From Streptomyces sp. LUP47B (GTDB lineage: Bacteria > Actinomycetota > Actinomycetes > Streptomycetales > Streptomycetaceae), in contig NZ_MJAH01000013.1 in assembly GCF_001746295.1 (NCBI RefSeq), positions 81,874 to 145,873 on the forward strand: 64,000 nucleotides of DNA. Direction: 5' to 3'. Position numbers and translations under genes: made by a program. The notes below the pieces were generated by a model. The model had not been told where the DNA came from, did no database searches, and saw only the letters and a list, made by a program, of their open reading frames with translations. Each line of letters opens with the position of its first letter. The first letter of the stretch is position 1. Positions 8,404 to 16,457 of this stretch are shown in pieces.

Positions 8404-8594
8404 CACGCGCGCGTGAGCTCACGTACATAGGACACGAAGTGGTGGGACTCCGCATCCAAGTACTTCGTTACCTTACCTAACTCTTGACGATTTCTTGACG
8501 CTTCGCGAGGTGAGATCGAACGCTCGTCCGCGCTGATTCCCACTCCGCGTCAAGTCGGCCTGGGCCCTGCGCCTATGGTTGCTCCAGCGCGCAG
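8404..8594. other. Divergent intergenic region, promoter side
   Basis: First part of the ~310-bp gap between the antiporter (minus) and the acylase (plus). Two TTGACG hexamers at 8484-8489 and 8495-8500 resemble -35 boxes facing right, but no convincing -10 follows. On the other strand TTAGGTAAGGTAA reads toward the antiporter. No ORF with coding signs is present. Confidence 0.4.
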
Positions 8595-8658
8595 AGCCTG
8601 CGTCACATCCCCGGCCGGGCGCGCGGCGTCTGGTGCGGCCGGGGATGTGACGCAGGCT
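8595..8658. repeat. Perfect 23-bp inverted repeat in acylase leader
   Basis: Arm 8595-8617 begins AGCCTGCGTCACATCC; arm 8636-8658 is its exact complement, with an 18-base GC-rich loop. The structure lies 55 bp upstream of the acylase start, in a divergent promoter region where no gene ends. It would form a very stable RNA hairpin in either direction. It may be a leader attenuator, an mRNA stabiliser or a repeat element. Confidence 0.9.
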
Positions 8659-8713
8659 CCCCGTCGAAAGCACAGCCCGCCCTGCCGCTCGCGTTAGGAC
8701 AGCAAGGACAGCG

Positions 8714-11530
8714 ATGCCCCCCACCACCACCGCCTCATCGGGTCAGCAGCCCGGCAAGTCCGGCAGGAAGAAGGGGCGCAGAGCCCGTCTGATCGTTCTC
8801 GTCCTCGTCCTGGCCGTCATCGGCGGCGTCGCCTACGGCGGGTACTGGTCGGTGAGCACCGTCCGCGCCTCCTTCCCGCAGACCAAGGGCTCGATCGAGC
8901 TCGAAGGCCTGTCGGGCCCCGTGGACGTCAAGCGCGACGGCTACGGCATCCCGCAGATCTACGCCTCCTCGGACGCGGACCTGTTCATGGCGCAGGGCTA
9001 CGTCCAGGCGCAGGACCGCTTCTACGAGATGGACGTACGCCGGCACATGACCTCCGGGCGCCTGTCGGAGATGTTCGGCAAGGGCCAGGTCGACGACGAC
9101 GAGTTCCTGCGGACGCTGGGCTGGGACCGGGTCGCGAAGAAGGAGTACGACACCAAGCTGTCGGCCGCCACCAAGAAGTACCTCCAGGCCTACGCCAAGG
9201 GAGTCAACGCCTACCTCCAGGGCAAGAGCGGCAAGGACATCTCCCTGGAGTACGCGGCGCTCGGCTTCAGGAACGACTACAAGCCCCAGAAGTGGACCCC
9301 GGTCGACTCGGTCGCGTGGCTGAAGGCCATGGCCTGGGACCTGCGCGGCAACATGCAGGACGAGATAGACCGCGCTCTGATGACGAGCCGCCTCGGCCCG
9401 AAGCAGGTCGCCGACCTGTACCCCGACTACCCGTACAGCCGGAACCAGACGATCGTCCAGGAGGGCCAGTACAACGAGCTGACCCAGACGTTCGAGCAGA
9501 ACGGCAGCACGGAGAACAGCGGAACGACCGGCACCGGAACGTCCACGAGTGGCTCCGGAACGTCCACGAGCGGCACCACGGGCACGTCGGCCTCCACCTC
9601 GTCGTCGACGTCCTCCTCGACCTCCTCGGCGCTCCAGAGTCAGCTCTCGGGCCTCTACAACGTTCTGGACGACGTCCCCACGGCCGTCGGAGTCAACGGC
9701 CAGGGCATCGGCTCCAACTCCTGGGTCGTGGCGGGCTCCCACACCATCACCGGTCAGCCGCTGCTGGCCAACGACCCGCACCTGTCGGCCTCCCTGCCGT
9801 CCGTCTGGTACCAGATGGGCCTGCACTGCCGGACCCTCTCCAGCAAGTGCCAGTACGACGTCGCCGGCTACACCTTCGCGGGCATGCCCGGCGTGGTCAT
9901 CGGCCACAACGCGAAGATCGCCTGGGGCATGACGAACTCCGGCGTCGACGTCACCGACCTCTACCTGGAGAAGCTCTCCGGCGACGGCTACCTCTACGAC
10001 GGCAGGACCAAGCCCTTCACCACGCGCGAGGAGACCATCAAGGTCGCCGGCGGCGAGTCCAAGAAGATCGTCGTCCGTGAGACGAACAACGGCCCCCTGC
10101 TCTCCGACCGCTACGACGAACTCGTGAAGGTCGGCAAGAAGGCCACCGTCGACAACGCGGCCCCCGACCGCGGCGACGGCTACGGCGTCGCCCTGCGCTG
10201 GACCGCGCTCGACCCCGGCACCTCCATGGACGCCGTGTTCGCGATGGACAAGGCGTCGAACTGGAGCGAGTTCCGCGAGGCGGCGGCCCTGTTCGACGTG
10301 CCCTCGCAGAACCTCGTCTACGCCGACTCCGAGAACATCGGCTACACGCTGCCCGGCCGCATCCCGATCCGCGCGAAGGGCGACACCGGCGCGATCCCGG
10401 CCCCTGGCTGGGACCCCAAGTACGCCTGGACCGGCAAGTACATCGAGCAGGACGAGCTGCCCTACGAGTACAACCCGGAGCGCGGCTACATTGTGACCGC
10501 CAACCAGGCCGTGATCGACAAGAGCAAGTACCCCTACACGCTCACCACGGACTGGGGCTACGGCACCCGCAGCCGGCGCATCACGGACCTGATCGAGCAG
10601 AAGATCAAGGGCGGCGGCAAGGTCTCCACCGACGACATGCGCCAGATGCAGCTCGACAACAGCAGCGAGATCGCCAAGCTGCTCGTGCCCAAGCTGCTGA
10701 AGATCGACATCAAGGACAAGGACGTCCGTCAGGCGCAGGAGCTGCTGGAGGGCTGGGACTACACCCAGGACGCCGACTCGGCGGCGGCCGCCTACTTCAA
10801 CGCCGTCTGGCGCAACATCCTCAAGCTCGCCTTCGGCAACAAGCTGCCCAAGGAGCTGCGGGTCAAGGGCCAGTGCCTGTGGGTCGACCCCATCACCACC
10901 ACCGGGCCCGCGGACGAGGCGGACAAGGTCCGCGAGTGCGGTCAGCGGGACGCCGACCAGGCGCAGCCCGACGGCGGCGACCGCTGGTTCGAGGTCGTGC
11001 GCAACCTCATGGACGACGAGAACAGCGACTGGTGGAAGACCCCGAAGGGCGCGGGTGACCGTATCGCGGCCACCAACCGCGACCAGCTGTTCGAGCGCGC
11101 CATGATCGACGCCCGCTGGGAGCTGACCGCCAAGCTCGGCAAGGACATCGACACCTGGAGCTGGGGCCGGCTGCACCGTCTGTTCCTGAAGAACCAGACC
11201 CTCGGCACCGACGGTCCCGACATCGTGAAGTACATGCTCAACCGCGGCCCCTGGAAGCTCAGCGGCGGCGAGGCGACGGTGAACGCGACCGGCTGGAACG
11301 CCGCGGGCGGCTACGGGGTCGTCTGGGTGCCGTCGATGCGCATGGTGGTCAACCTCGGCGACCTCGACAAGTCGAAGTGGATCAACCTCACCGGCGCCTC
11401 CGGGCACGCCTACAGCGCGCACTACACCGACCAGACCGGCAAGTGGGTCAAGGGCGAGCTGCTGGACTGGTCGTTCTCGGACGACGCCGTCGCCAAGAGC
11501 ACCACCGACACACTGGTGCTGAAACCGTGA
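8714..11530 (+). CDS. Penicillin acylase family Ntn hydrolase, membrane-anchored/exported
   Basis: 938 residues. A Lys/Arg-rich start (KSGRKKGRRAR) precedes one hydrophobic anchor (LIVLVLVLAVIGGVAYGGYW, about 26-45). The acylase alpha-chain follows (VKRDGYGIPQIYASSDADL, then MAQGYVQAQDRFYEMD). The autoproteolytic Gly333-Ser334 in GIGSNSWVVAGSHT gives Ser334 as the N-terminal nucleophile of the beta-chain; NDPHL and NNGPLLS are further family motifs. Just before the cleavage site is a ~50-residue Thr/Ser/Gly linker (about 264-312), likely part of the removed spacer peptide. Members hydrolyse penicillins, acyl-homoserine lactones or lipopeptides; substrate here is unknown. Confidence 0.92.
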   Translation: MPPTTTASSGQQPGKSGRKKGRRARLIVLVLVLAVIGGVAYGGYWSVSTVRASFPQTKGSIELEGLSGPVDVKRDGYGIPQIYASSDADLFMAQGYVQAQDRFYEMDVRRHMTSGRLSEMFGKGQVDDDEFLRTLGWDRVAKKEYDTKLSAATKKYLQAYAKGVNAYLQGKSGKDISLEYAALGFRNDYKPQKWTPVDSVAWLKAMAWDLRGNMQDEIDRALMTSRLGPKQVADLYPDYPYSRNQTIVQEGQYNELTQTFEQNGSTENSGTTGTGTSTSGSGTSTSGTTGTSASTSSSTSSSTSSALQSQLSGLYNVLDDVPTAVGVNGQGIGSNSWVVAGSHTITGQPLLANDPHLSASLPSVWYQMGLHCRTLSSKCQYDVAGYTFAGMPGVVIGHNAKIAWGMTNSGVDVTDLYLEKLSGDGYLYDGRTKPFTTREETIKVAGGESKKIVVRETNNGPLLSDRYDELVKVGKKATVDNAAPDRGDGYGVALRWTALDPGTSMDAVFAMDKASNWSEFREAAALFDVPSQNLVYADSENIGYTLPGRIPIRAKGDTGAIPAPGWDPKYAWTGKYIEQDELPYEYNPERGYIVTANQAVIDKSKYPYTLTTDWGYGTRSRRITDLIEQKIKGGGKVSTDDMRQMQLDNSSEIAKLLVPKLLKIDIKDKDVRQAQELLEGWDYTQDADSAAAAYFNAVWRNILKLAFGNKLPKELRVKGQCLWVDPITTTGPADEADKVRECGQRDADQAQPDGGDRWFEVVRNLMDDENSDWWKTPKGAGDRIAATNRDQLFERAMIDARWELTAKLGKDIDTWSWGRLHRLFLKNQTLGTDGPDIVKYMLNRGPWKLSGGEATVNATGWNAAGGYGVVWVPSMRMVVNLGDLDKSKWINLTGASGHAYSAHYTDQTGKWVKGELLDWSFSDDAVAKSTTDTLVLKP

Positions 11531-11550
11531 GCCCGAGGCGGTAGCGCGAA

Positions 11551-11588
11551 GAAGGGGCCCGCCGCACGCGCGTGTGGCGGGCCCCTTC
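11551..11588. terminator. Bidirectional hairpin terminator
   Basis: Seventeen-base arms starting GAAGGGGCCCGCC, with one G-T wobble and loop GCGC, between the convergent acylase (ends 11530) and cyclo-ligase (ends 11621). Confidence 0.85.
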
Positions 11589-11620
11589 GTACGCGAGGAG
11601 GGCGTCACGTCCCCCGACGG

Positions 11621-12253
11621 TTACGCGCCGCTGTGGAAGCGGCGCACACCCGACGGTGTCACCACCGCGTGCACCGGCCGGTCGTGCGCCTCCTCCGGGA
11701 CCTGCGCGACGACCTCGGCGTCGTACAGGAGCACCACCAGCGCCGGTCGCGCGCCCGCGCGCTCCAGGCGCGCGAGCACCCGGTCGTACGACCCCCCGCC
11801 GCGCCCCAGGCGCATCCCGCGCCCGTCCACCGCCAGTCCGGGCAGCAGCACGACGTCGGCGCCGGTCACGGCGTCCGGGCCCAGCCGCTCGCCGGAGGGC
11901 TCGAAGAGGGTCATCTTCCCGCCGTGCTGGACGCGCGCGACAGAGCCCTCGCCGGTGTAGGCGCCCCAGTCGAGATCGTTGTCCGGCAGAAGCGCCGGGA
12001 GCAGAACGCGCACGCCCCGCTCGCGCAGCGCGTCAAGGAGGGGGAGCGTGCCGGGTTCGCTCCCCACCGAGACGTACGCCGCCACCGTGCGCGCACGCGT
12101 CAGTTCGGGCAGCCCGAGGGCCCGGTCGGCCAGCTCGGCGGCCGCTTCTCGCACGTCATCGGCCGTCAACCTGTTCCTCACTGCCAGGTATTCTTGCCGC
12201 AATGTTTGCTTGTCAGACTTGGTGGGACGTCCGATGTGACTCAAGGTCTGCAC
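11621..12253 (-). CDS. 5-formyltetrahydrofolate cyclo-ligase
   Basis: 210 residues from GTG 12253 (a TTG at 12244 is possible). ATP-dependent conversion of 5-formyl-THF to 5,10-methenyl-THF. Family motifs: LRQEYLAVRNRL near the N-terminus, YVSVGSEPGTLPLL, and the substrate/ATP motif LLPGLAVDGRGMRLGRGGG followed by SYDRVL. It is divergent from galU with an ~85-bp gap holding an AT-rich imperfect palindrome. Actinobacteria conserve this gene next to galU (recollection). Confidence 0.9.
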   Translation of the reverse strand: MQTLSHIGRPTKSDKQTLRQEYLAVRNRLTADDVREAAAELADRALGLPELTRARTVAAYVSVGSEPGTLPLLDALRERGVRVLLPALLPDNDLDWGAYTGEGSVARVQHGGKMTLFEPSGERLGPDAVTGADVVLLPGLAVDGRGMRLGRGGGSYDRVLARLERAGARPALVVLLYDAEVVAQVPEEAHDRPVHAVVTPSGVRRFHSGA

Positions 12254-12266
12254 CCGTACCCTTCTA

Positions 12267-12288
12267 ATACGCTCATATAAGAGCTTAT
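12267..12288. promoter_or_regulatory. 22-bp AT-rich imperfect palindrome between 5-FCL and galU
   Basis: ATAC-GCTC-ATATAA-GAGC-TTAT: ATA.GCTC and GAGC.TAT are complementary around a six-base centre. It is the only AT-rich stretch in this divergent gap and is a candidate operator or overlapping promoter. Confidence 0.45.
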
Positions 12289-12337
12289 TAACCGGAGCCA
12301 CAGATTCCAGGCAAAGGCACCGGATAGGGTGGCGAAC

Positions 12338-13240
12338 ATGACTCAGTCGCACCCTCGGATCAGCAAGGCTGTCATTCCGGCAGCAGGGCTCGGCACCCGC
12401 TTCCTGCCGGCAACCAAGGCCACTCCCAAGGAGATGCTGCCGGTGGTCGACAAGCCGGCGATCCAGTACGTGGTCGAGGAGGCCGTCTCGGCGGGCCTCG
12501 ATGACGTCCTCATGATCACGGGACGCAACAAGCGTCCCCTGGAGGACCACTTCGACCGCAACTACGAGCTCGAGTCCGCCCTCCAGAAGAAGGGCGACGC
12601 CAGCCGGCTCGCCAAGGTCCAGGAGTCCAGCGACCTCGCCACCATGCACTACGTGCGCCAGGGCGACCCCCGCGGCCTCGGCCACGCCGTCCTGTGCGCG
12701 GCCCCCCACGTGGGCCACGAGCCCTTCGCCGTCCTCCTCGGCGACGACCTGATCGACGCCCGCGACCCCCTGCTCAAGCGGATGATCGAGGTGCAGGAGC
12801 AGTACGGCGGCAGTGTCATCGCGCTGATGGAGGTCGAGCCCGAGCAGATCCACCTCTACGGCTGTGCCGTCGTCGAGGAGACCGAGGACAGCGACGTCGT
12901 CAGGGTGGGCGGCCTGGTCGAGAAGCCGGAGGCGTCCGACGCCCCGTCGAACTACGCGGTCATCGGCCGCTACGTCCTCGACCCGCACATCTTCGACATA
13001 CTCCGCAAGACCGAGCCGGGCCGGGGCAACGAGATCCAGCTCACCGACGCCCTCCAGCAGCTCGCCCAGGACGAGAAGGTCGGCGGCCCGGTGCACGGCG
13101 TCGTCTTCAAGGGCCGCCGTTATGACACCGGGGACCGCGGCGACTATCTGCGTGCCATTGTCAGACTCGCGTGCGAACGTGAAGACCTGGGCCCGGACTT
13201 CCGGACCTGGCTTCGCAGTTACGTAGCCGAGGAGATGTAG
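12338..13240 (+). CDS. galU: UTP-glucose-1-phosphate uridylyltransferase
   Basis: 300 residues from ATG 12338; a GTG nine bases upstream is in frame. Makes UDP-glucose from glucose-1-phosphate and UTP. The nucleotidyltransferase signature AVIPAAGLGTRFLPATKATP is at the N-terminus, followed by KEMLPVVDKPAIQYVVEEA, with LGHAVLCAAPHVG and FAVLLGDDL further on. First gene of a plus-strand run; the glp start lies four bases after its stop. It supplies UDP-glucose, which the GalT step (60.3 kb) also uses. Confidence 0.95.
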   Translation: MTQSHPRISKAVIPAAGLGTRFLPATKATPKEMLPVVDKPAIQYVVEEAVSAGLDDVLMITGRNKRPLEDHFDRNYELESALQKKGDASRLAKVQESSDLATMHYVRQGDPRGLGHAVLCAAPHVGHEPFAVLLGDDLIDARDPLLKRMIEVQEQYGGSVIALMEVEPEQIHLYGCAVVEETEDSDVVRVGGLVEKPEASDAPSNYAVIGRYVLDPHIFDILRKTEPGRGNEIQLTDALQQLAQDEKVGGPVHGVVFKGRRYDTGDRGDYLRAIVRLACEREDLGPDFRTWLRSYVAEEM

Positions 13241-13244
13241 GCAT

Positions 13245-14567
13245 TTGAGCAGCGCCGCGCCCCGCCCCGCCGACCAGGACCACCTCTGGTCGGTGGACGA
13301 ACACCTGGAGGACATCCTCGCGACCGTGCGCCCCCTCGAGCCCATCGAGCTACAGCTGCTCGACGCCCAGGGCTGCGTCCTGGTCGAGGACGTCACGGTC
13401 CCGGTGTCCCTGCCGCCGTTCGACAACAGCTCCATGGACGGGTACGCGGTGCGGGTCGCGGACGTGGCGGGCGCGAGCGAGGAGTTCCCGGCCGTCCTGG
13501 ACGTCGTCGGGGACGTCGCGGCGGGCGAGGCGGAGCTGCTGCACGTCGGCCCCGGACAGGCCGCCCGCATCATGACCGGGGCCCCGCTGCCGCCCGGCGC
13601 CGAGACCGTCGTCCCCGTCGAGTGGACCGACGGAGGCCTCGGCGAGGGCCCGGTGACCGGGATGCGCGCCCGCAGTCTCGCCCCCGAGGGCGCGGAGGGA
13701 CACGTGCACGTGTACCGGCCCGCCGAGGCACGCGCGCATGTGCGCGCCGAGGGCAGCGACGTCCGGGCGGGCGACCGCGCCCTGGACGCCGGAACCGTCC
13801 TCGGCCCTCCGCAGATCGCCTTGCTCGCGGCGATCGGCCGCGGCACCGTACGCGTACGCCCCCGCCCGCGCGTGGTCGTCATGTCCACCGGCAGCGAACT
13901 CGTCCAGCCCGACGAGAGCCTCGGCACCGGCCAGATCTACGACTCCAACAGCTTCGCCCTGACCGCGGCCGCCCGGGACGCCGGCGCGATCGCCTACCGC
14001 GTGGGCGCCGTCGCCGACGACGCCGAAACTCTGCGCTCCACCATCGAGGACCAGCTCGTCCGCGCCGACCTCGTGGTCACCACGGGCGGCGTGAGCGTCG
14101 GGGCGTACGACGTCGTCAAGGAGGCGCTGTCCTCCGTGGGCGACGAGGACGAGCCGGGCAGCGGCGTCGACTTCCGCAAGCTCGCCATGCAGCCCGGCAA
14201 GCCCCAGGGCTTCGGCACCATCGGCCCCGACCACACCCCGCTGCTGGCCCTGCCGGGCAACCCGGTGTCGTCGTACGTCTCCTTCGAACTGTTCGTCCGG
14301 CCCGCGATCCGCACCCTCATGGGCCTCGACGACGTCCACCGGCCGCGGACCAGGGCGATCCTGACCGCGGACAAGGCGCTGACCTCGCCCAAGGGACGCC
14401 GGCAGTTCCTGCGCGGTGCCTGTGCCGACGGCTCGGTCGCCCCCGTCGGCGGCGCCGGCTCCCATCTGGTGGCCGCCCTCGCGCAGGCCAACGCGCTGAT
14501 CGTCGTACCCGAGGACGTGGAGTCCGTCGAGCCCGGGACCGAGATCGAAGTGGTCCAGCTCGGCTGA
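13245..14567 (+). CDS. glp: MoeA-like molybdotransferase / gephyrin-like division protein Glp
   Basis: 440 residues with a TTG start. Domain order matches MoeA/gephyrin-E: SLPPFDNSSMDGYAVR, IMTGAPLPPGAETVV, the MPT-binding fold STGSEL...GQIYDSNS, VTTGGVSVGAYD, and the substrate loop MQPGKPQGFG with LPGNPVSS. Classical role: molybdate insertion into molybdopterin. This paralogue sits between galU and rimJ-sepX, the arrangement in which the Corynebacterium homologue was named Glp, a gephyrin-like protein that binds FtsZ and the membrane receptor GlpR. moaC and mog lie downstream here, so both roles are plausible. Confidence 0.85.
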   Translation: MSSAAPRPADQDHLWSVDEHLEDILATVRPLEPIELQLLDAQGCVLVEDVTVPVSLPPFDNSSMDGYAVRVADVAGASEEFPAVLDVVGDVAAGEAELLHVGPGQAARIMTGAPLPPGAETVVPVEWTDGGLGEGPVTGMRARSLAPEGAEGHVHVYRPAEARAHVRAEGSDVRAGDRALDAGTVLGPPQIALLAAIGRGTVRVRPRPRVVVMSTGSELVQPDESLGTGQIYDSNSFALTAAARDAGAIAYRVGAVADDAETLRSTIEDQLVRADLVVTTGGVSVGAYDVVKEALSSVGDEDEPGSGVDFRKLAMQPGKPQGFGTIGPDHTPLLALPGNPVSSYVSFELFVRPAIRTLMGLDDVHRPRTRAILTADKALTSPKGRRQFLRGACADGSVAPVGGAGSHLVAALAQANALIVVPEDVESVEPGTEIEVVQLG

Positions 14568-14629
14568 GCACCCCTGGTTGGCGGTACCGTGTCGCGCACA
14601 ACAGGCCGGACCGGGAGCGCCGCACAACC

Positions 14630-15109
14630 ATGAGTACGCAGGACCGACTGACGCACATCGACGAAGCGGGAGCCGCCCGCATGGTCGATGTCTCCGGCAA
14701 GGACGTCACCGCACGCACCGCGCGTGCCAGTGGACGTGTTCTCGTGTCACCCCGAGTGATCGAGCTGCTGCGCGGCGAGGGCGTCCCCAAGGGCGACGCG
14801 CTGGCCACCGCGCGGATCGCGGGCATCATGGGCGCCAAACGCACCCCTGACCTGATCCCGCTGTGCCACCCGTTGTCGGTGTCCGGTGTGAAACTGGACC
14901 TGTCGGTCGCGGACGACGCCGTGGAGATCCTGGCCACCGTGAAGACGACGGACCGCACGGGCGTCGAGATGGAGGCCCTCACCGCGGTCTCCGTCGCCGC
15001 GCTCACCGTGATCGACATGGTCAAGGCGGTAGACAAGGGAGCGGTCATCACGGACGTGCGGGTGGAGGAGAAGACGGGCGGCAAGTCGGGCGACTGGAGC
15101 CGGGCATGA
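14630..15109 (+). CDS. moaC: Cyclic pyranopterin monophosphate synthase MoaC
   Basis: 159 residues. Converts the MoaA product to cyclic pyranopterin monophosphate in molybdenum-cofactor synthesis. Motifs: HIDEAGAARMVDVSGKDVT, the catalytic IPLCHPLSVSGVKLDL and TGVEMEALTAVSVAALTVID, and DKGAVITDVRV near the end. Its stop overlaps the mog start (ATGA, 15106-15109), implying translational coupling. Confidence 0.95.
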   Translation: MSTQDRLTHIDEAGAARMVDVSGKDVTARTARASGRVLVSPRVIELLRGEGVPKGDALATARIAGIMGAKRTPDLIPLCHPLSVSGVKLDLSVADDAVEILATVKTTDRTGVEMEALTAVSVAALTVIDMVKAVDKGAVITDVRVEEKTGGKSGDWSRA

Positions 15110-15612
15110 CGTATCGCGCACTTGTGATCACCGCCTCCAACCGGGCCGCCGCCGGGGTCTACGAGGACAAGGGCGGCCCGCTGATCGCCGACGGCCTCAA
15201 GCGCTTCGGGTTCGCCGTCGACGGTCCGCAGGTCGTCCGCGACGGCGACCCCGTGGAGGCCGCCCTGCGCGCCGGCGTCGAGGCCGGATACGACGTCGTC
15301 GTCACCACCGGCGGCACCGGCATCTCGCCCACCGACCGCACCCCCGAGGCGACCCGCGCGGTGATCGCGTACGAGGTGCCGGGCATCGCGGAGGCCATCC
15401 GGGCGTTCGGACGGGAGAAGGTGCCGACCGCCGCGCTCTCCCGGGGCCTGGCCGGGGTGGCGGGACGCACACTGATCGTCAACCTGCCGGGTTCCAGTGG
15501 CGGGGTGAAGGACGGACTGGCCGTTCTGGAGCCCCTGTTGATACACGCCGTCGACCAGATCCGCGGCGGCGACCACCCGAGACCCGGCCCCGGCAGTGGG
15601 GGTGCGAGCTGA
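15106..15612 (+). CDS. mog: Molybdopterin adenylyltransferase (Mog/MoaB family)
   Basis: 168 residues. Adenylylates molybdopterin before metal insertion. Motifs: YRALVITASNRAAAGVYEDK, VVTTGGTGISPTDRTPEAT (about 65-83) and LIVNLPGSSGGVKDGL. Four-base overlaps join it to moaC upstream and to the inferred rimJ start downstream. Confidence 0.9.
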   Translation: MTYRALVITASNRAAAGVYEDKGGPLIADGLKRFGFAVDGPQVVRDGDPVEAALRAGVEAGYDVVVTTGGTGISPTDRTPEATRAVIAYEVPGIAEAIRAFGREKVPTAALSRGLAGVAGRTLIVNLPGSSGGVKDGLAVLEPLLIHAVDQIRGGDHPRPGPGSGGAS

Positions 15613-16247
15613 ACAGCCCATCCTGGCCCGTCGTACTGGCGGACGGCGACGTCGTCCTGAGGCCGATAAAGATGCGTGACCAGCGGCTCTGGCGTGAGGT
15701 CAACCGGCGCAACCGGGACTGGCTGCGCCCCTGGGAGGCGACCATTCCGCCGCCCACCCCGAGCGGGCCGATCGCGCACCGGCCGACCTACCGTCAGATG
15801 GTCCGCCATCTCAGGTCCGAGGCGAACGCGGGGCGGATGCTGCCGTTCGTCATCGAGTACCGCGGTGAGTTGGTGGGGCAGTTGACGGTCGCCGGAATCA
15901 CCTGGGGCTCGATGTGCTCGGGGCACGTCGGTTACTGGGTGGACCAGTCGGTGGCCGGGCGCGGGGTGATGCCGACCGCTGTGGCGCTTGTCGTGGACCA
16001 CTGTTTCCGCACGGTCGGCCTGCACCGCATCGAGGTCTGCATTCGCCCCGAGAACGGGCCCAGCCGCCGCGTCGTCGAGAAACTCGGATTCCGCGAGGAG
16101 GGGCTGCGACCGCGTTATCTCCACATCGACGGCGCCTGGCGCGACCATCTCGTGTTCGCGCTCACCGCGGAAGAGGTGCCCGACGGTTTGCTCAGACGCT
16201 GGCAGCGGGCACGCTCCAGGAGTACGCCGCACGACAATCCCGCATAG
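15609..16247 (+). CDS. RimJ-like GNAT N-acetyltransferase
   Basis: GNAT of the RimJ/RimL (ribosomal protein N-acetyltransferase) type. The acetyl-CoA region VDQSVAGRGVMPTAVALVVD, the segment RIEVCIRPENGPSRRVVEKL and GFREEG are clear. ATG 15672 (MRDQRLW) would remove the first beta-strand VVLADGDVVLRPIK, which is encoded in frame upstream. The only start that restores it is CTG 15609, overlapping the mog stop as CTGA, giving 212 residues. Neighbouring Glp and SepX suggest a conserved division-linked locus; its target is unknown. Confidence 0.8.
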   Translation: MNSPSWPVVLADGDVVLRPIKMRDQRLWREVNRRNRDWLRPWEATIPPPTPSGPIAHRPTYRQMVRHLRSEANAGRMLPFVIEYRGELVGQLTVAGITWGSMCSGHVGYWVDQSVAGRGVMPTAVALVVDHCFRTVGLHRIEVCIRPENGPSRRVVEKLGFREEGLRPRYLHIDGAWRDHLVFALTAEEVPDGLLRRWQRARSRSTPHDNPA

Positions 16248-16426
16248 CCGGGAAGCCGGGGCTGACGGCTTGACCCGAAAATGGAATAAGTGTTCGAAAA
16301 TGATCGGTGCATGACCGTCTCGAGCCATTGAATTCACGACTGATGCGACCTGCTGATCGGATCGGTCACAAAAAAAGCTAGAAATATCAGCCAGATCGTG
16401 CGACACACCGGCGCAATTGGCAGATG

Positions 16427-16457
16427 GCCTCACGCAAACCCCTCTACCGTGTGAGGC
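16427..16457 (+). promoter_or_regulatory. Small hairpin at sepX start
   Basis: Seven-base inverted repeat GCCTCAC / GTGAGGC with a 17-base loop; the right arm ends at the base before the GTG start at 16458. Folding would occlude translation initiation. The 210-bp gap upstream otherwise shows only an A-rich stretch near 16370. Confidence 0.3.

Noticed and set aside
8461-8500. Iron-box-like TTAGGTAAGG on the minus strand before the antiporter
   Set aside because: Only one half matches a DmdR/IdeR operator; the second half is absent.
8735-11608. 957-codon open frame antisense to the acylase
   Set aside because: Shadow of a GC-rich gene; repetitive Val/Leu/Gly/Asp composition with no domain.
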